Source: an uncultured Bacilli bacterium (GTDB lineage Bacteria; Bacillota_I; Bacilli_A; RF39; UBA660). From it: a DNA stretch of 64,000 bases. A model generated the notes under the pieces. The model was not told where the DNA came from. It worked only from the letters and a program-made list of their open reading frames with translations, and did no database searches. The stretch lies in the NCBI GenBank assembly GCA_934096985.1, contig CAKONC010000001.1:310001-374000 (forward strand). Direction: 5' to 3'. The position numbers and the translations under genes are program-made. Below, piece by piece: positions 1-8,260 of the stretch. Each line of letters begins with the position of its first letter. The first letter of the stretch is position 1.

Positions 1-619
1 TGGTAGTGCAAAAGGTGGAAGAGATCGTAAATTCCAAGCAATTTTGCCTTTAAGAGGTAAAGTTATTAATGCTGATAAAGCTGCTAGTGAAGAGCTTTTG
101 AAAAATGAAGAAATTAATACTTTAATATATACAATTGGAGCAGGATATGGTCAAAATTTTGATATAGCAGAATCAAATTATGATAAAGTAATTATAATGA
201 CTGATGCTGATGTCGATGGTGCCCATATTCAAATACTTCTTTTAACGTTTTTCTATCGTTATATGAGGCAACTTATTGAAACTGGACATTTATATATAGC
301 AATGCCTCCGTTATATAAACTTGATTATAGTAAAAAAAGATTTTATGCTTACACAGACGAAGAACTAAATGAAATAAAAAGAGAAAATTCTGGTAAATAC
401 TCGATTCAAAGATATAAAGGTTTAGGTGAAATGAACCCAGAACAACTTTGGGAAACTACTATGAATCCTGAAACAAGAATGCTTATTAGAGTAAACATTA
501 CAGATGCTGCTTTAGCAGAAAAAAGAGTAAGTACACTTATGGGAGATAAAGTTGAGCCAAGAAAAGAATGGATTAATGAAAATGTTGTATTTACTATGGA
601 AGATGATTATAGGGGATAA
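1..619 (+). CDS. parE: DNA topoisomerase IV subunit B, 3' part
   Basis: ATPase subunit of topoisomerase IV, the type IIA enzyme that decatenates replicated chromosomes. The gene enters from the left edge; the first complete codon is at base 2 and the visible part begins GSAKGGRDRKFQAILPLRGK, the end of the toprim glutamate motif region. The toprim acidic motif DADVDGAHI follows at about 195-225, then the QRYKGLGEMNPEQLWETTMNP signature near the C-terminus. GyrB shares these motifs, so the ParE call rests on the immediately adjacent ParC-type gene. The stop is 2 nt before the parC start and the parC ribosome-binding site (AGGGGAT) overlaps this gene's end, so the two are translationally linked. 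Confidence 0.9.
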   Translation, partial: GSAKGGRDRKFQAILPLRGKVINADKAASEELLKNEEINTLIYTIGAGYGQNFDIAESNYDKVIIMTDADVDGAHIQILLLTFFYRYMRQLIETGHLYIAMPPLYKLDYSKKRFYAYTDEELNEIKRENSGKYSIQRYKGLGEMNPEQLWETTMNPETRMLIRVNITDAALAEKRVSTLMGDKVEPRKEWINENVVFTMEDDYRG

Positions 620-621
620 TT

Positions 622-3123
622 ATGGAAAATGAAATATTAAAAAGAATCCAAGACTATGCACTCGAAGAAATAATGGGTGATCGTTTTGGTAAATATGCAA
701 AAGAAATAATTTTAGATAGAGCAATTCCCGATGTAAGAGATGGTTTAAAACCTGTCCAAAGAAGAATACTTTATGCAATGTATAAAGCTGGTAATACCTC
801 TGATAAAGGGTATATTAAATGTGCTGCAACAGTTGGTGATGTTTTAGGAAAATTCCATCCACATGGTGATGCTTCAGTTTATGATGCAATGGTAAGAATG
901 AGCCAGTGGTGGAAACAAAACCATATTTTAATAGATATTCATGGTAATAATGGTTCTATTGACGGAGATGGTCCTGCGGCATATCGTTATACAGAGGCAA
1001 AACTTGCTAAAATAAGTAATGAACTATTAAGGGATTTAGATAAAGAAACAATATCATGGGCACCAAACTTTGATGATCGTTTTTTGGAACCAACAGTTCT
1101 TCCTGCAAAATTTCCAAATTTACTTGTTAATGGTACAAATGGTATTTCTGCGGGATATGCTACCAATATACCTCCACATAATTTAGGAGAAATTATTGAT
1201 GCAACTATAAAAAGAATTGAAAATCCTAATTGTCGTAATGAAACTATATTTGAAATAGTTAAAGGGCCAGATTTTCCAACTGGAGGAATCGTTGAAGGAA
1301 AACAAGGCATTTATGATGCTTTTACAAAAGGTAGAGGCAAAGTAATTGTTCGTGCCAAAACTGAATTTAAAAAAGAAAAAGGTAAAGAACAAATTATTGT
1401 AACTGAAATACCTTTCGAAGTTAATAAAGCTTTACTTGTTTCGAAAATTGATGCTATAAGAATTGATAAAAAAATTGAGGGTATAAGTGAAGTTAGAGAT
1501 GAAACGGATAGGGAAGGCTTAAGAATTGCTATTGATTTAAAAAATGGAGCAAATAAAACTCTTATTTTAAACTATTTATTTAAAAATACAGATTTACAAG
1601 TTTCATATAACTATAATATGGTAGCAATAGTAAATAGAACTCCAAAAACTTTGGGTATCGTAGAAATTCTCGATGCTTATATTGCTCACTATAAAGAAAT
1701 TGTTACCAAAAGAACTGAGTTTGAACTTAAGACTTATGAAAAAGAATTTAATATTGTTTCTGGTCTTATGAAAGCAATATCAATTTTAGATGAAGTAATA
1801 AAAGTAATTAGGGCTTCGAAAAATAAAAGTGATGCCAAAGATAATTTAGTAAGTAAATTTGATTTTAATGTAGAGCAAGCTGAGGCTATTGTTACACTTC
1901 AATTATATAGACTTACAAATACTGATATCGTAGTTTTAAAAGAAAGAGCTGAAGAACTAACTAAACTTATTTCTAGATGTCATGAAATACTAGATGATGA
2001 AAACGTTTTAAAATCAGTTATGAAAGCAGAACTTAAGGAAGTTAAGAAAAACTATGCTGTTAATAGAAAAACTGAAATTAAAGATGAAATTACTGAAATA
2101 AAAGTGGATTTAAAAGAAATGATTCCATCAGAAAATGTTATTGTGGTAGTTACAAATGATGGTTATGTAAAAAAAGTTCCAATTAAGTCTTATAAAGCTG
2201 CAACAGATGAAACAACTCTAAAACCCGGAGATTATGTAAGAAATATATTTGATCTAAACACTCGTAATCATTTAATTTTATTTACTTCTTTAGGAAACTA
2301 TTTATTTATACCTGTTTATCAAATTAATGAATGTAAATGGAAAGATTTAGGTAAACATGTAAGTAATTTAGTTATGATTAAAGAAAATGAAAAAATAATT
2401 GATTCTTACATTTATGAACCAGAAAAAGATTTAGTATTAACCTCAAAAAATGGTATGGTAAAAAAAGTAAGAATGAATGAATACGAAGTATCAAGATGTT
2501 CAAAACCAATGTGTGCAATCAAACTAAAAGATGGTGATGAACTAGTAAGTGCTAAAGAATCTTTAGATAAAACTTTATTAGTTACAAATAATAATTATTA
2601 TTTGTTATTTAGCACGGGTGAAATCCCTGAAGTTGGTGCAAAAGCAGCAGGTGTAAAAGGAATTAATTTAAAAGATGATTATGTTGTTTCTTCGATGCAA
2701 ATAGGAAATAATGATGAATACATAAATATATTTACAAATTTAAATACTGCTAAAAGAGTAAAAATTACCGATTTAATTTTATTTACCAGAAATAAAAAAG
2801 GTAAAGAAATTATTAAGAAAAACAAAACTAAAGATTATAGAGTAATATCTGCATATCCATCAAATGCAAAAACAATTAATGTACTTAAAACAGATAGTGA
2901 TGTTAATGAAATTAAAAATAGTGATATTCCGATAATGGATGTAAATAGTTTTGGAAGTAATTATACTCACTTACGTGTAATGGAAGTAAAACCTAAATAT
3001 GAAATAAATAAGGTTAAAGAAATTAAGGAAGAAGAAAATGTTTCTTTACCTGAGAAAAAAGATACTTTATTAAAAGAAGAACAACTTTCTTTTGACTCTT
3101 TTGTAGATAGTTTTAAAATTTAA
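622..3123 (+). CDS. parC: DNA topoisomerase IV subunit A
   Basis: Breakage-reunion subunit of topoisomerase IV, 833 aa, partner of the gene just upstream. The N-terminus has the type IIA pattern: DGLKPVQRRILYAM, then the quinolone-resistance region (GKFHPHGDASVYDAM) and the active-site tyrosine region PAAYRYTEAKL. HGNNGSIDGDGPAA is the ParC form of this loop. The C-terminal beta-propeller is present (repeats around residues 500-780) but there is no canonical GyrA box, which also favours ParC over GyrA. The last ~35 residues are charged and poorly conserved. A simple hairpin terminator follows the stop. Confidence 0.93.
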   Translation: MENEILKRIQDYALEEIMGDRFGKYAKEIILDRAIPDVRDGLKPVQRRILYAMYKAGNTSDKGYIKCAATVGDVLGKFHPHGDASVYDAMVRMSQWWKQNHILIDIHGNNGSIDGDGPAAYRYTEAKLAKISNELLRDLDKETISWAPNFDDRFLEPTVLPAKFPNLLVNGTNGISAGYATNIPPHNLGEIIDATIKRIENPNCRNETIFEIVKGPDFPTGGIVEGKQGIYDAFTKGRGKVIVRAKTEFKKEKGKEQIIVTEIPFEVNKALLVSKIDAIRIDKKIEGISEVRDETDREGLRIAIDLKNGANKTLILNYLFKNTDLQVSYNYNMVAIVNRTPKTLGIVEILDAYIAHYKEIVTKRTEFELKTYEKEFNIVSGLMKAISILDEVIKVIRASKNKSDAKDNLVSKFDFNVEQAEAIVTLQLYRLTNTDIVVLKERAEELTKLISRCHEILDDENVLKSVMKAELKEVKKNYAVNRKTEIKDEITEIKVDLKEMIPSENVIVVVTNDGYVKKVPIKSYKAATDETTLKPGDYVRNIFDLNTRNHLILFTSLGNYLFIPVYQINECKWKDLGKHVSNLVMIKENEKIIDSYIYEPEKDLVLTSKNGMVKKVRMNEYEVSRCSKPMCAIKLKDGDELVSAKESLDKTLLVTNNNYYLLFSTGEIPEVGAKAAGVKGINLKDDYVVSSMQIGNNDEYINIFTNLNTAKRVKITDLILFTRNKKGKEIIKKNKTKDYRVISAYPSNAKTINVLKTDSDVNEIKNSDIPIMDVNSFGSNYTHLRVMEVKPKYEINKVKEIKEEENVSLPEKKDTLLKEEQLSFDSFVDSFKI

Positions 3124-3145
3124 GTGCTTTATAGCACTTTTTTTT
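3122..3145 (+). terminator. Rho-independent terminator after parC
   Basis: Inverted repeat AAGTGC/GCACTT with a short TTTATA-type loop followed by eight T. It starts at the parC stop codon. Confidence 0.8.
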
Positions 3146-3168
3146 CATAAAATAATAGTGGTGATATC

Positions 3169-3513
3169 ATGAGTAAAAAAGATGATTTTAAAGAGTTTGC
3201 TAAAGCAAATCCATCTTTAGCGGATTATATTTCAAATGGACAAATGACATGGCAAAAATTTTATGAATTATATGATATATATGGTGATGATGAAAATGTA
3301 TGGAGCAAATATCAAAGAAGTTCGGAATCAAGTAATAATTTTAAAATAAATGATATAATAAAAAACGTTAATATGGACGCAATCAAAGAACATATTGGTA
3401 CAGCACAAAAAGCTCTTGATTTTGTTCAGGAACTTACAAGTAAAACAGGCTCGACAGTGAGTGCAAAAACAGTAGTTACGCCAAGGCCTTTAAATAAGTT
3501 TTTTGAGGACTAA
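3169..3513 (+). CDS. ylbD: YlbD-like (putative spore coat) protein
   Basis: 114 aa soluble protein resembling the YlbD family, whose Bacillus member is a minor spore coat protein. The N-terminal half carries the family-like pattern FKEFAKANPSLADYI...WQKFYELYDIYGDDE, the second half is an amphipathic helix, and the C-terminus is a short basic tail. The start ATG is preceded by GGTGA. The stop overlaps the start of the next gene, whose product looks like YlbE; ylbD and ylbE are adjacent in Bacillus too, which strengthens both calls. Together with the gerA genes this supports a sporulation-capable ancestry. Confidence 0.65.
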   Translation: MSKKDDFKEFAKANPSLADYISNGQMTWQKFYELYDIYGDDENVWSKYQRSSESSNNFKINDIIKNVNMDAIKEHIGTAQKALDFVQELTSKTGSTVSAKTVVTPRPLNKFFED

Positions 3514-3734
3514 TGAATAGAGCTATTTTAATTAAACTTAAAGAAAATCAAAAATTATTTGAACATTTTAAAGAGCATTCCTATTTTATTAAAGATATAA
3601 ATAGAAACCCAGAAGTCTTTCCGTCTTTTGAAAAGAAAATGAAAGAAGTTTATAAAGAAAGGGCCACTGATAAAATAAGTGAAGCCATTGATGGAGTAGA
3701 AATGATTTCTTCAATAATTGACACAATTAAATAG
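3513..3734 (+). CDS. ylbE: YlbE-like protein
   Basis: 73 aa protein with the YlbE-like layout: a short helical start, then a YFIKDINRNPEVFPSFEKKMKEVY core (here around residues 25-48) matching the family's RxLSRNPxxLxxFE pattern, then a helical C-terminus. Function is unknown in the family. Its start overlaps the final base of the upstream ylbD-like gene, so the two are co-translated. Short length limits certainty, but the paired order with ylbD matches Bacillus. Confidence 0.6.
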   Translation: MNRAILIKLKENQKLFEHFKEHSYFIKDINRNPEVFPSFEKKMKEVYKERATDKISEAIDGVEMISSIIDTIK

Positions 3735-3741
3735 AAATATA

Positions 3742-3770
3742 TTGAAAAAATATTTTTGATGTGATATTCT
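3742..3770 (+). promoter_or_regulatory. SigA-type promoter for prepilin-like gene
   Basis: TTGAAA (3742-3747), 17 bp spacer, TATTCT (3765-3770), 22 bp upstream of the prepilin-like start codon. Confidence 0.55.
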
Positions 3771-3791
3771 TAACATAGAAAGGATAGCAAA

Positions 3792-4334
3792 ATGAAGAAT
3801 AATAAAAAAGGTTTTACTTTAATCGAACTTTTAGCAGTTATCGTTATCTTAGCGGTAGTTATGTTAATTGCTGTAAGTGCTGTAGGTCCATTAATGGCCA
3901 AATCAAGAAAGGGTTCACTTTCAGATGAAGGTATTGGTATTGTTGGTGCTGCTCAAACTGCTTATCAAGCAGAACAAATGAATGCAACTTCAGTAATTAA
4001 ATCAACTAGTACTGTATGTTTTGATTTAAGATATCTAAATGAAAAACAATATTATACAAAAGGTACTGGAACTGATGGATATACTGGTTCTGTATTAGCT
4101 AAATATGATGCAACAACTAAGAAATATTCTTATACATTCTGGATTTCAAATGGAACATATGTATTTGGAACTTCTAAGAGTGGTGCTACACTTGGTTCAG
4201 GCGTAGATCCTAATGCAATAGATCTTGATAATACTACAATGGTTACTGATGGTGCTACTGCTTCAAATGATTGTGGTGGTGCAACAGGCGTTGTATATTG
4301 TACAGTTACAGGTTCTGGTGCTACTTGTAGTTAA
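3792..4334 (+). CDS. Type IV prepilin-like (pseudopilin) protein
   Basis: 180 aa secreted protein with a class III signal: short basic leader MKNNKKG, then FTLIELLAVIVILAVVMLIA, the prepilin peptidase site (cleavage before F8, E at +5) and the hydrophobic assembly helix. The remainder is a Gly/Thr/Ser-rich globular head with cysteines near the middle and C-terminus (CFDL, NDCGG, YCTVTG, CS) that could form disulfides. It has its own promoter, an AAGGA ribosome-binding site and its own terminator, so it is monocistronic. No pilus ATPase, platform protein or prepilin peptidase is nearby. It may serve competence (ComG-like) or a surface fibre; the sequence does not decide. Confidence 0.8.
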   Translation: MKNNKKGFTLIELLAVIVILAVVMLIAVSAVGPLMAKSRKGSLSDEGIGIVGAAQTAYQAEQMNATSVIKSTSTVCFDLRYLNEKQYYTKGTGTDGYTGSVLAKYDATTKKYSYTFWISNGTYVFGTSKSGATLGSGVDPNAIDLDNTTMVTDGATASNDCGGATGVVYCTVTGSGATCS

Positions 4335-4349
4335 TAGTAAAATCTAAGG

Positions 4350-4373
4350 CTCAATCATTTGATTGAGTTTTTT
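4350..4373 (+). terminator. Terminator after prepilin-like gene
   Basis: CTCAATC-ATTT-GATTGAG hairpin followed by six T. Confidence 0.8.
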
Positions 4374-4410
4374 AATGGAAAATGCTATACTTATAAAGAA
4401 GAGGTAAATA

Positions 4411-5295
4411 ATGATAATAGGATCACATGTAAGTTTTAATAATGGACTTTTAGGATGTGTAAAACAATCTTTAAGTTATGGAGCAAATACATTTATGTTT
4501 TATACTGGAGCTCCACAAAATACTGTAAGAAAAGCTCTTGATAATGAAAATACTAAAGAAGCTATTTTACTTATGAATGAAAATAATATTGATATAAATA
4601 ATGTAGTGTGCCATGCACCATATATAATAAATCTTGCAAATAAAGAAGTATTAAGTAAATGGGAATTTAGTATTTCATTTTTAAAAACTGAGATATCTAG
4701 ATGTGAGGCACTTGGAGTTAAATATATTGTAGTTCATCCTGGAAGTAGTTTAAAAATGGATAGAAATGTGGCTTTAAAAAATATAAGTGATGCATTAAAC
4801 TACGCTATAAATGCTGATACAAATGTAACTGTTTTACTAGAGACTATGGCTGGTAAAGGTAGTGAATGTGGCGTTAATATTTCTGAACTTAAATTTATTT
4901 TAGATAACGTTATTTTCAAAGAAAAAATTGGTATATGTTTAGATACTTGCCATTTAAATGATTCTGGAGTAAATATTTCGGATTTTGATAATTATTTAAA
5001 ATCATTTGACGAAGAAATTGGCATAGATAAAATTGGCTGTGTTCATGTAAATGATAGTAAAAATCCTTTAGGAACAAAAAAAGATAGACATGAAAATATT
5101 GGCTTTGGAACTATTGGTTTTGATAATTTAATAAATGTAATTTATTCTGACAAATTAAAAAATGTTCCTAAAATATTAGAAACACCTTTTGTAGAGGAAT
5201 ATCCTCCTTACAAATTCGAAATTAGTGAAATTAAGGAAAAAGTATTTAATCCTCATTTAAAAGAAAATGTTATAAATTATTATAAAAATCTTTGA
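4411..5295 (+). CDS. nfo: Endonuclease IV (AP endonuclease)
   Basis: 294 aa TIM-barrel Zn-dependent apurinic/apyrimidinic endonuclease of base excision repair. Conserved metal and active-site segments are visible: GSHVSFNNG, VCHAPYIINLA, VVHPGSS, LLETMAGKG, ICLDTCHLND, VHVNDSKNPLG, DRHENIGFG and LETP. Length is typical. It ends with TGA, one of the codons showing the standard code. Its 3' end overlaps the convergent DUF2624-like gene by 16 bp, an arrangement that keeps the nfo-yqfT neighbourhood of Bacillus but with the second gene flipped. Confidence 0.93.
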   Translation: MIIGSHVSFNNGLLGCVKQSLSYGANTFMFYTGAPQNTVRKALDNENTKEAILLMNENNIDINNVVCHAPYIINLANKEVLSKWEFSISFLKTEISRCEALGVKYIVVHPGSSLKMDRNVALKNISDALNYAINADTNVTVLLETMAGKGSECGVNISELKFILDNVIFKEKIGICLDTCHLNDSGVNISDFDNYLKSFDEEIGIDKIGCVHVNDSKNPLGTKKDRHENIGFGTIGFDNLINVIYSDKLKNVPKILETPFVEEYPPYKFEISEIKEKVFNPHLKENVINYYKNL

Positions 5296-5540
5296 TATTT
5301 AGAAAAGTATTCAATATATACTTTTTTTATTTTCTCGAAATTATTTCCTTGATAGTGATCTTTATATCTATCTATTTTAAATAAATTTGGATTTTTAAGC
5401 ATTTCTTTATAATTTTTCTTTACAAATGTATAAGTAAAATTTAGTTCACTTTCACTTAAAGTTATATTTTTACTTTTTGCAAAGTTATTTACATCATCTT
5501 TTGTTATTGATTGCATATATTTATCGATCATATTAAACAT
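5280..5540 (-). CDS. DUF2624/YqfT-like small protein
   Basis: 86 aa predicted helical, basic cytosolic protein beginning MFNMIDKYMQSITKDDVNNF. The pattern of an N-terminal helix, 'ITxxDVxxFAKxxxI' and a Lys-rich C-terminal helix resembles the DUF2624 (YqfT) family, which sits next to nfo in Bacillus. Function is unknown. It is convergent with nfo and overlaps its last codons. The family call rests on short similarity plus neighbourhood. Confidence 0.5.
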   Translation of the reverse strand: MFNMIDKYMQSITKDDVNNFAKSKNITLSESELNFTYTFVKKNYKEMLKNPNLFKIDRYKDHYQGNNFEKIKKVYIEYFSKYQRFL

Positions 5541-5599
5541 AAAATTAAATTCACCCTAATATATAGTATGATTTAATAATTATTTTGAATACTAATAAT

Positions 5600-7375
5600 A
5601 TGGAAAAGTATGTCAAATTCTTAAAAATATTTATAATATCATTTTTTATAATTTTAAGTATTTACTTTATTATAACGTATACAAATAAACATGAATATTA
5701 TTTAAATAGACTTATCTTTAAAACCAGTAGGATAGTAAGTGTTGATAGTCCCTTAAGGGGACAAATATTTGATAAAAATGGAATTTTACTCGTAGGCAAT
5801 AAAAAAATATATAATCTTGCTTATCACTTGAAAAATAAGGAAAATTTAGATAATGTGGTAAAAAGCGCTATAAAAATATTTCCTGAGTTAGATTCTGCGC
5901 AAGTTTATGAAAGTTTAAATAAAGGCTATTTATATGAAGATAAAATATTAAAAAAAAATTTAACTGATGAAGAAGTTGAAAAAGTTCTTTCAAGTAGTAC
6001 AAACGATTTTTTTATAAAAGAAACTTATGAAAGATTCTATCCATATGGTTTAACTTTAAAAAATATTTTTGGTTCGGTAAGCAAAATAAGTAAAGAAAAT
6101 AAATCTTATTATTTGGAAAATGGCTATAGTATTTGGGATAGTGTTGGTATAAGTGGACTTGAAAAAGAATATGAAGAATACTTAAAGGGAGTAAAAGCTA
6201 AATACAAAGTTAATGCAGATAATACTTTATCTTTAATAAGTCCGTCTAAAAATGGGAGTGATTTATATTTATCAATTGATATAAATTTAGTAAATAAAGT
6301 AAATGACATAATTAAAGAGGAACTAATAAATGCTAAGAAAAAGCCTAATACCGAATATTTAAATGATACATATGTTATTATTTCAAAACCTAAAACCGGA
6401 GAAATTATTTCAATCAATGGACAAAGATATTTAAATGATGATTATTTTACAGATATTAGTTTTAATAATATAACTTCTTCGTTTACAATGGGATCAGTTG
6501 TTAAAGGTGCTACCATTTCAGTGGGGTACAAATATAATTTAATTGACTATAATAAAAAGGTTTTAGATGGGTGTGTAAAACTTGCAAATTTAACAGAAAA
6601 ATGTTCTTTTCAAAGACTTGGTTATTTAGATGATATTAAAGCGCTTGAGATGAGCTCTAATTATTATCAGTTTTTAATTGCAATTTCTTTAGCGGGTAAA
6701 AAATACACTCCGAATATGAAACTTGAGGTTTCAAATAATGAATTTGACATTTACCGAAATATGCTTGCTTCTTATGGACTTGGAACCATCACGGGAATTG
6801 ATTTACCTAATGAAAAAATTGGCTTAATTGGGAAAAAAGTAAGTCCTGATTTACTTTTAAATTTAGCAATTGGTCAGTATGATACGTATACTCCGATAGA
6901 ACTTTTAAACTATATAAATACACTTGCTTCGAAAGGTGAAAAAAGAAGTCCTAGCTTAGTTTATCAAATTAAAAATTACGGAAATGTTATCTATCAAAAT
7001 AATTATGAAATTAAAGAAAATGTTGATTTATCAAAAGAGTATTATGATAGAATTTTTAAAGGATTTTATAATGTAATGAATTATGGAACAGGTAAAGGGT
7101 ATATGAATTATAATTTAAATCCTGCGGGTAAAACTGGGACAAGTGAATCATTTTTAGATACGGATAATGATGGTAAAATTGATACAAAAACGCTTTCTTT
7201 AACTATGGCAGGCTTTTTTCCAGCGGAAAACCCTGAGTATAGTTTGGTAGTAGTAAGCCCTAATGCTTCACATAATAATAGTAAAAAAGAGTATATATAT
7301 TATATTACAAATCGAGTATCACGAAAAATAACTGATTATTTTAACTCATTAAATATGAAAAGCCTTGAAAAATAG
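5600..7375 (+). CDS. pbpA: Class B penicillin-binding protein (transpeptidase)
   Basis: 591 aa monofunctional peptidoglycan transpeptidase. One N-terminal membrane helix (about residues 8-28) anchors it; a PBP dimerisation region follows (RGQIFDKNGILLV, YPYGLTLKNIFG). Catalytic motifs are present: SxxK as GSVVKG, SxN as MSSNYYQ and KTG as AGKTGTSE. Spacing is compact compared with PBP2 homologues. The neighbourhood (nfo/yqfT upstream, rpmG and efp downstream) recalls the pbpA region of Bacillus, so an elongation PBP (PbpA/MrdA type) is likeliest. ATG 5600 was chosen over the in-frame TTG at 5585; neither has a good ribosome-binding site. A second class B PBP lies in the dcw cluster at 53829. 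Confidence 0.85.
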   Translation: MEKYVKFLKIFIISFFIILSIYFIITYTNKHEYYLNRLIFKTSRIVSVDSPLRGQIFDKNGILLVGNKKIYNLAYHLKNKENLDNVVKSAIKIFPELDSAQVYESLNKGYLYEDKILKKNLTDEEVEKVLSSSTNDFFIKETYERFYPYGLTLKNIFGSVSKISKENKSYYLENGYSIWDSVGISGLEKEYEEYLKGVKAKYKVNADNTLSLISPSKNGSDLYLSIDINLVNKVNDIIKEELINAKKKPNTEYLNDTYVIISKPKTGEIISINGQRYLNDDYFTDISFNNITSSFTMGSVVKGATISVGYKYNLIDYNKKVLDGCVKLANLTEKCSFQRLGYLDDIKALEMSSNYYQFLIAISLAGKKYTPNMKLEVSNNEFDIYRNMLASYGLGTITGIDLPNEKIGLIGKKVSPDLLLNLAIGQYDTYTPIELLNYINTLASKGEKRSPSLVYQIKNYGNVIYQNNYEIKENVDLSKEYYDRIFKGFYNVMNYGTGKGYMNYNLNPAGKTGTSESFLDTDNDGKIDTKTLSLTMAGFFPAENPEYSLVVVSPNASHNNSKKEYIYYITNRVSRKITDYFNSLNMKSLEK

Positions 7376-7424
7376 GTAGATATATTGGTATAATATTAAC
7401 GTACTTGAAAAAGGAGGGATAACT

Positions 7425-7589
7425 ATGGCTAAAAATGAAAATAGAAAAGAAGTAACTATCAAATGTACTAATTGTGGTAAAGAACTTCGCCCAGTAAGTA
7501 AAAATAAGAAAAATAATCCTGATAGATTAGAACTTAAAAGATACTGCTCAGCTTGTCATAAACATGTTGTAGCAAAAGAAAAGAAATAG
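7425..7589 (+). CDS. rpmG: 50S ribosomal protein L33
   Basis: 54 aa zinc-ribbon ribosomal protein. CxxC pairs are visible: KCTNCGK near residue 14 and YCSACHKH near residue 43, the zinc-binding form of L33 with its basic tail. A strong AAGGAGG site lies 8 bp before the ATG. It sits between a PBP gene and efp; only 11 bp separate it from efp, so the two are probably co-transcribed. L33 paralogues often occur in Bacilli, so another copy may exist elsewhere. Confidence 0.88.
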   Translation: MAKNENRKEVTIKCTNCGKELRPVSKNKKNNPDRLELKRYCSACHKHVVAKEKK

Positions 7590-7600
7590 GGAGGTAAGTT

Positions 7601-8161
7601 ATGTTTATTAATATTAATGATATTAAAAATGGTATGACTATTATAATGGATGGTAACTTATGTACTATTCAAGAATTTCAACATGTTAAACCTGGTAAAG
7701 GACCTGCTTTTGTGAGAATTAAATTAAAAAACTTAAGAACTGGTTCAACTACTGAAGATACTTATAATACAAATCTTAAAATTCAAAAAGCTCATATAGA
7801 TAGATGTGAAGTTCAATATTTATATAGTAGTGGAGATAATTACACATTTATGAATAATGAAACTTATGAACAAATTGAAGTATCCTCAAAAATACTTGGA
7901 GACAATGTTAAATTTATTAAAGAAGGTCTTACTTTAAATCTAGATATTTATGAAGGTGAAATAATTGGCATTACACTTCCTGAAAAAGTTGAATATGAAG
8001 TTATTGAAACTGAACCAGCAGTAAAAGGAAATACTACGAATAATGCTAATAAAGATGCTAAAATTGAAACTGGTTATGTTGTAAAAGTACCTTTATTTAT
8101 AAATCAAGGTGAAAAGATTTTAGTTTCTACTAAAGATGGCAAATATTCTGGAAGAGCTTAA
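7601..8161 (+). CDS. efp: Elongation factor P
   Basis: 186 aa three-domain factor that relieves ribosome stalling at polyproline. The N-terminal KOW-like domain contains the loop KPGKGPAFVRIK, whose lysine (about residue 32) is the position modified in many bacteria. The C-terminal OB domains include TGYVVKVPLFINQGEKILVST. Length is typical. A GGGAGGT site precedes the ATG and follows directly on rpmG. Confidence 0.95.
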   Translation: MFININDIKNGMTIIMDGNLCTIQEFQHVKPGKGPAFVRIKLKNLRTGSTTEDTYNTNLKIQKAHIDRCEVQYLYSSGDNYTFMNNETYEQIEVSSKILGDNVKFIKEGLTLNLDIYEGEIIGITLPEKVEYEVIETEPAVKGNTTNNANKDAKIETGYVVKVPLFINQGEKILVSTKDGKYSGRA

Positions 8162-8175
8162 GTGCTCTTTTTTTT
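8152..8175 (+). terminator. Terminator after efp
   Basis: AAGAGC/GCTCTT hairpin overlapping the efp stop codon, followed by a T run. Confidence 0.8.
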
Positions 8176-8195
8176 ATGTAAATAAAATGCCTAAA

Positions 8196-8209
8196 GTTGC
8201 ATTTGCAAC
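8196..8209. promoter_or_regulatory. Palindrome upstream of pflB, possible operator
   Basis: GTTGCA-TT-TGCAAC is a perfect inverted repeat about 50 bp upstream of the pflB start, in the region where its promoter should lie. It does not match the Rex or CcpA consensus that often controls pfl. A regulator site is inferred from symmetry and position only. Confidence 0.35.
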
Positions 8210-8260
8210 AAAATTATAATATATAGTTATGTTATTATAATCTATGCTAGGAGTGATTAA

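Noticed and set aside
987..1310. Antisense open frames inside parC and other long genes (for example 16300-16518, 42997-43284, 58747-59007)
   Set aside because: They lie opposite strongly conserved coding sequence, lack ribosome-binding sites and have low-complexity Ser/Phe/Ile-rich translations, typical shadows in AT-rich DNA.
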